A stretch of 6,986 nt of DNA from Verrucomicrobiota bacterium. Its GTDB lineage: Bacteria > Verrucomicrobiota > Verrucomicrobiia > Limisphaerales > UBA11358. The notes under the pieces are model-generated. The model ran no database searches. It was not told where the DNA came from and worked only from the letters and a program-made list of their open reading frames with translations. Location of the stretch: contig JAJPKI010000043.1 of NCBI GenBank assembly GCA_021323835.1, positions 1 through 6,986 on the forward strand, read 5' to 3'. Position numbers and translations under genes: made by a program. Shown here in pieces: positions 5,745 through 6,986 of the stretch (position 1 is the first letter of the stretch; each line of letters starts with the position of its first letter).

Positions 5745-6854
5745 ATGACCGACCCGCGTTACAAAAAATTGGCCAGCTTGCTCATCAATTATTCCACCCA
5801 AATCAAAAAGGGCGACCGCGCGTTGCTCGACATGATTGATGTGCCGGATGAATTTTCCGTGGAACTCGTCCGCGCCGTGCGCCGGGCCGGGGGCACGCCG
5901 TTGGTGGAAGTGCGCCACACGCGCGTCTCCCGCGAATTGCTGCGCGAGATGGATGCGTCGCAGGCCGCGCTCGTCCGCGATATCGAAATGTTTCGCATGA
6001 AACGCATGCACGCGTATATCGCCATTCGCGGCAGCGCCAACGCCAGCGAAAATGCCGACGTGCCGAGCGACCGGATGCAGTTGTATTCCAAAACCATTCG
6101 GCCCGTGCAGGATTATCGCGTCAACAAAACGCGCTGGTGCGTGTTGCGCTGGCCGACGCCGAGCATGGCGCAGGCCGCGGGCATGAGCACGGAGGCGTTT
6201 GAAGATTTGTATTTCGACGTTTGCACGATGGATTACGCCCGCATGGCGCGCGCGATGATTCCGTTGGAAAAAAGAATGAAGCGCGCCGACAAAGTGCATT
6301 TGAAAGCGCCGGGCACGGATTTGACGTTCAGCATCAAAGGCATCGGCGCGAAGATGTGCAAGGGCGACCGGAACATTCCCGACGGCGAAGTGTTCTCCTG
6401 TCCGGTGAAAACTTCGGTGAACGGCACGATTCAATTCAACACGCCGACGCTTTACGCGGGAACGAAATTTGAAAATGTGCGGCTGGAATTCAACGACGGC
6501 AAAATCATCAAGGCGACGTCGAACAACACGAAGCGCTTGAACGAGATTTTGGACACGGACGCCGGCGCGCGTTACGTCGGCGAATTTTCGCTCGGCTTCA
6601 ATCCCTACATTTTAAGTCCGATGTGCGATATTTTGTTCGACGAAAAAATCGCCGGGTCGCTGCATTTCACGCCGGGACAGGCTTACGAAGAATGCGACAA
6701 CGGCAATCGCAGCGCGGTGCATTGGGACATGGTGCTCATCCAGCGCAAAGATTGGGGCGGCGGCGAAGTGTGGTTCGACGGCGAATTGATTCGCAAAGAC
6801 GGAATCTTTTTGCCGAAGGATTTGAAGGTGTTGAACCCGGAGAATTTGAAATAA
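5745..6854 (+). CDS. M29 family metallo-aminopeptidase (AmpS/AmpT-like)
   Basis: This 369-residue cytosolic enzyme removes N-terminal amino acids from peptides, using two metal ions. The N-terminus (DPRYKKLASLLINYS, then KKGDRALL) is typical of the M29 family, which supports the ATG at 5745 although no Shine-Dalgarno site precedes it. The expected metal-binding and catalytic residues are all present: Glu215 in IPDGEVF, Glu280 in YVGEFSLGFNP, His307 in SLHFTPGQAY with Tyr314, and His326/Asp328 in AVHWDMV. Length is slightly short for the family (about 400), but the C-terminus is complete. The usual role is peptide turnover. It lies 62 bases after the lipoprotein gene with repeat copy B between them, so co-transcription is possible but not shown. 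Family assignment is firm; substrate preference and metal (often Co, Zn or Mn in this family) cannot be told. Confidence 0.93.
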   Translation: MTDPRYKKLASLLINYSTQIKKGDRALLDMIDVPDEFSVELVRAVRRAGGTPLVEVRHTRVSRELLREMDASQAALVRDIEMFRMKRMHAYIAIRGSANASENADVPSDRMQLYSKTIRPVQDYRVNKTRWCVLRWPTPSMAQAAGMSTEAFEDLYFDVCTMDYARMARAMIPLEKRMKRADKVHLKAPGTDLTFSIKGIGAKMCKGDRNIPDGEVFSCPVKTSVNGTIQFNTPTLYAGTKFENVRLEFNDGKIIKATSNNTKRLNEILDTDAGARYVGEFSLGFNPYILSPMCDILFDEKIAGSLHFTPGQAYEECDNGNRSAVHWDMVLIQRKDWGGGEVWFDGELIRKDGIFLPKDLKVLNPENLK

Positions 6855-6902
6855 AATTTCTGGTTCCTCGCTGTTTTCGCTGGAATGCAAGGCGCTTCTG
6901 TT

Positions 6903-6986
6903 TGTCCCTTTAGGGACACGGGATTGTAGCCAGCTACGAAGTGGCTGGTTTTGGCGTCACGATTGACGCGCGTCCTGAAAGGACGC
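6903..6986. repeat. REP-like cluster of four hairpins, continuing to the window edge
   Basis: Four inverted repeats follow each other in 84 bases. TGTCCCT/AGGGACA lies at 6903-6918. CCAGCTAC/GTGGCTGG with a GAA loop lies at 6930-6948. GCGTCA/TGACGC with a CGAT loop lies at 6954-6969. GCGTCC/GGACGC with a TGAAA loop lies at 6970-6986. No open frame uses the region. This density is typical of extragenic palindromic (REP/BIME-like) elements. It begins 49 bases after the aminopeptidase stop and could also end its transcript, although no T-run follows any stem. Confidence 0.7.
6926..6948 (+). repeat. GTAG-headed REP hairpin
   Basis: GTAG (6926-6929) stands directly before an 8-pair stem (6930-6937 with 6941-6948, one T-G wobble) and a GAA loop. 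A GTAG or GGAG tetranucleotide at the foot of a hairpin is the known signature of REP sequences handled by REP-associated tyrosine transposases (RAYT/TnpA-REP). No such transposase is in the window. Confidence 0.55.

Noticed and set aside
5679..6434. A 251-codon open frame on the minus strand opposite the aminopeptidase gene
   Set aside because: It is rich in His, Arg and Ala with no recognisable motif, as expected for the antisense of a GC-rich gene. The plus strand carries a clear M29 enzyme with all catalytic residues.
6855..6986. Rho-independent terminator after the aminopeptidase gene
   Set aside because: Stems are present but none is followed by a T-run. The hairpins fit a REP-like element better, although some effect on transcript ends is possible.

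Overview
The window looks like chromosomal DNA of a heterotrophic Gram-negative bacterium, most likely a member of the Verrucomicrobiota (Pedosphaera/Limisphaerales-like). This is inferred from protein style, not from a marker gene. The clues are a secreted FecR-domain protein, a large secreted 'FTYQGKL'-type protein carrying an Asp-box propeller, a zinc-ribbon membrane protein of the 'MKKCSYCG' kind, weak or absent Shine-Dalgarno sites and a REP-like hairpin cluster. No rRNA, tRNA, transposase, CRISPR array or phage gene was seen.

Layout. The left 5 kb is read on the minus strand. In transcription order it holds a zinc-ribbon three-helix membrane protein (5008-4568), a 661-residue secreted beta-propeller protein (4508-2523), an O-antigen-ligase-family membrane protein with a TPR tail (2521-608), and a secreted FecR-domain protein cut by the window edge (527-1). 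One base separates the propeller stop codon from the GTG start of the ligase, so these two are probably translated together. The FecR gene has its own near-consensus sigma-70 promoter (558-585). The right 2 kb is read on the plus strand: a small TonB-C-like lipoprotein (5236-5682) that is clearly AT-richer than its surroundings, and an M29 metallo-aminopeptidase (5745-6854). The window ends in a run of back-to-back hairpins (6903-6986), one of them of the GTAG-REP type.

How the genes may work together. The minus-strand genes concern the cell surface. The ligase family transfers or polymerises lipid-linked glycans at the periplasmic face, and some members glycosylate proteins. The Asn/Ser/Thr-rich secreted propeller protein just upstream is a plausible partner or substrate, but that is a hypothesis. 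The lipoprotein and aminopeptidase show no evident functional link to these genes.

Most interesting points: a seven-bladed propeller that appears inserted in a second beta domain and seems to have grown by two-blade units; the one-base coupling of propeller and ligase; a low-GC lipoprotein gene bracketed by an imperfect direct repeat; and the REP-like hairpin cluster. Nothing here proves a new defence or mobile system.
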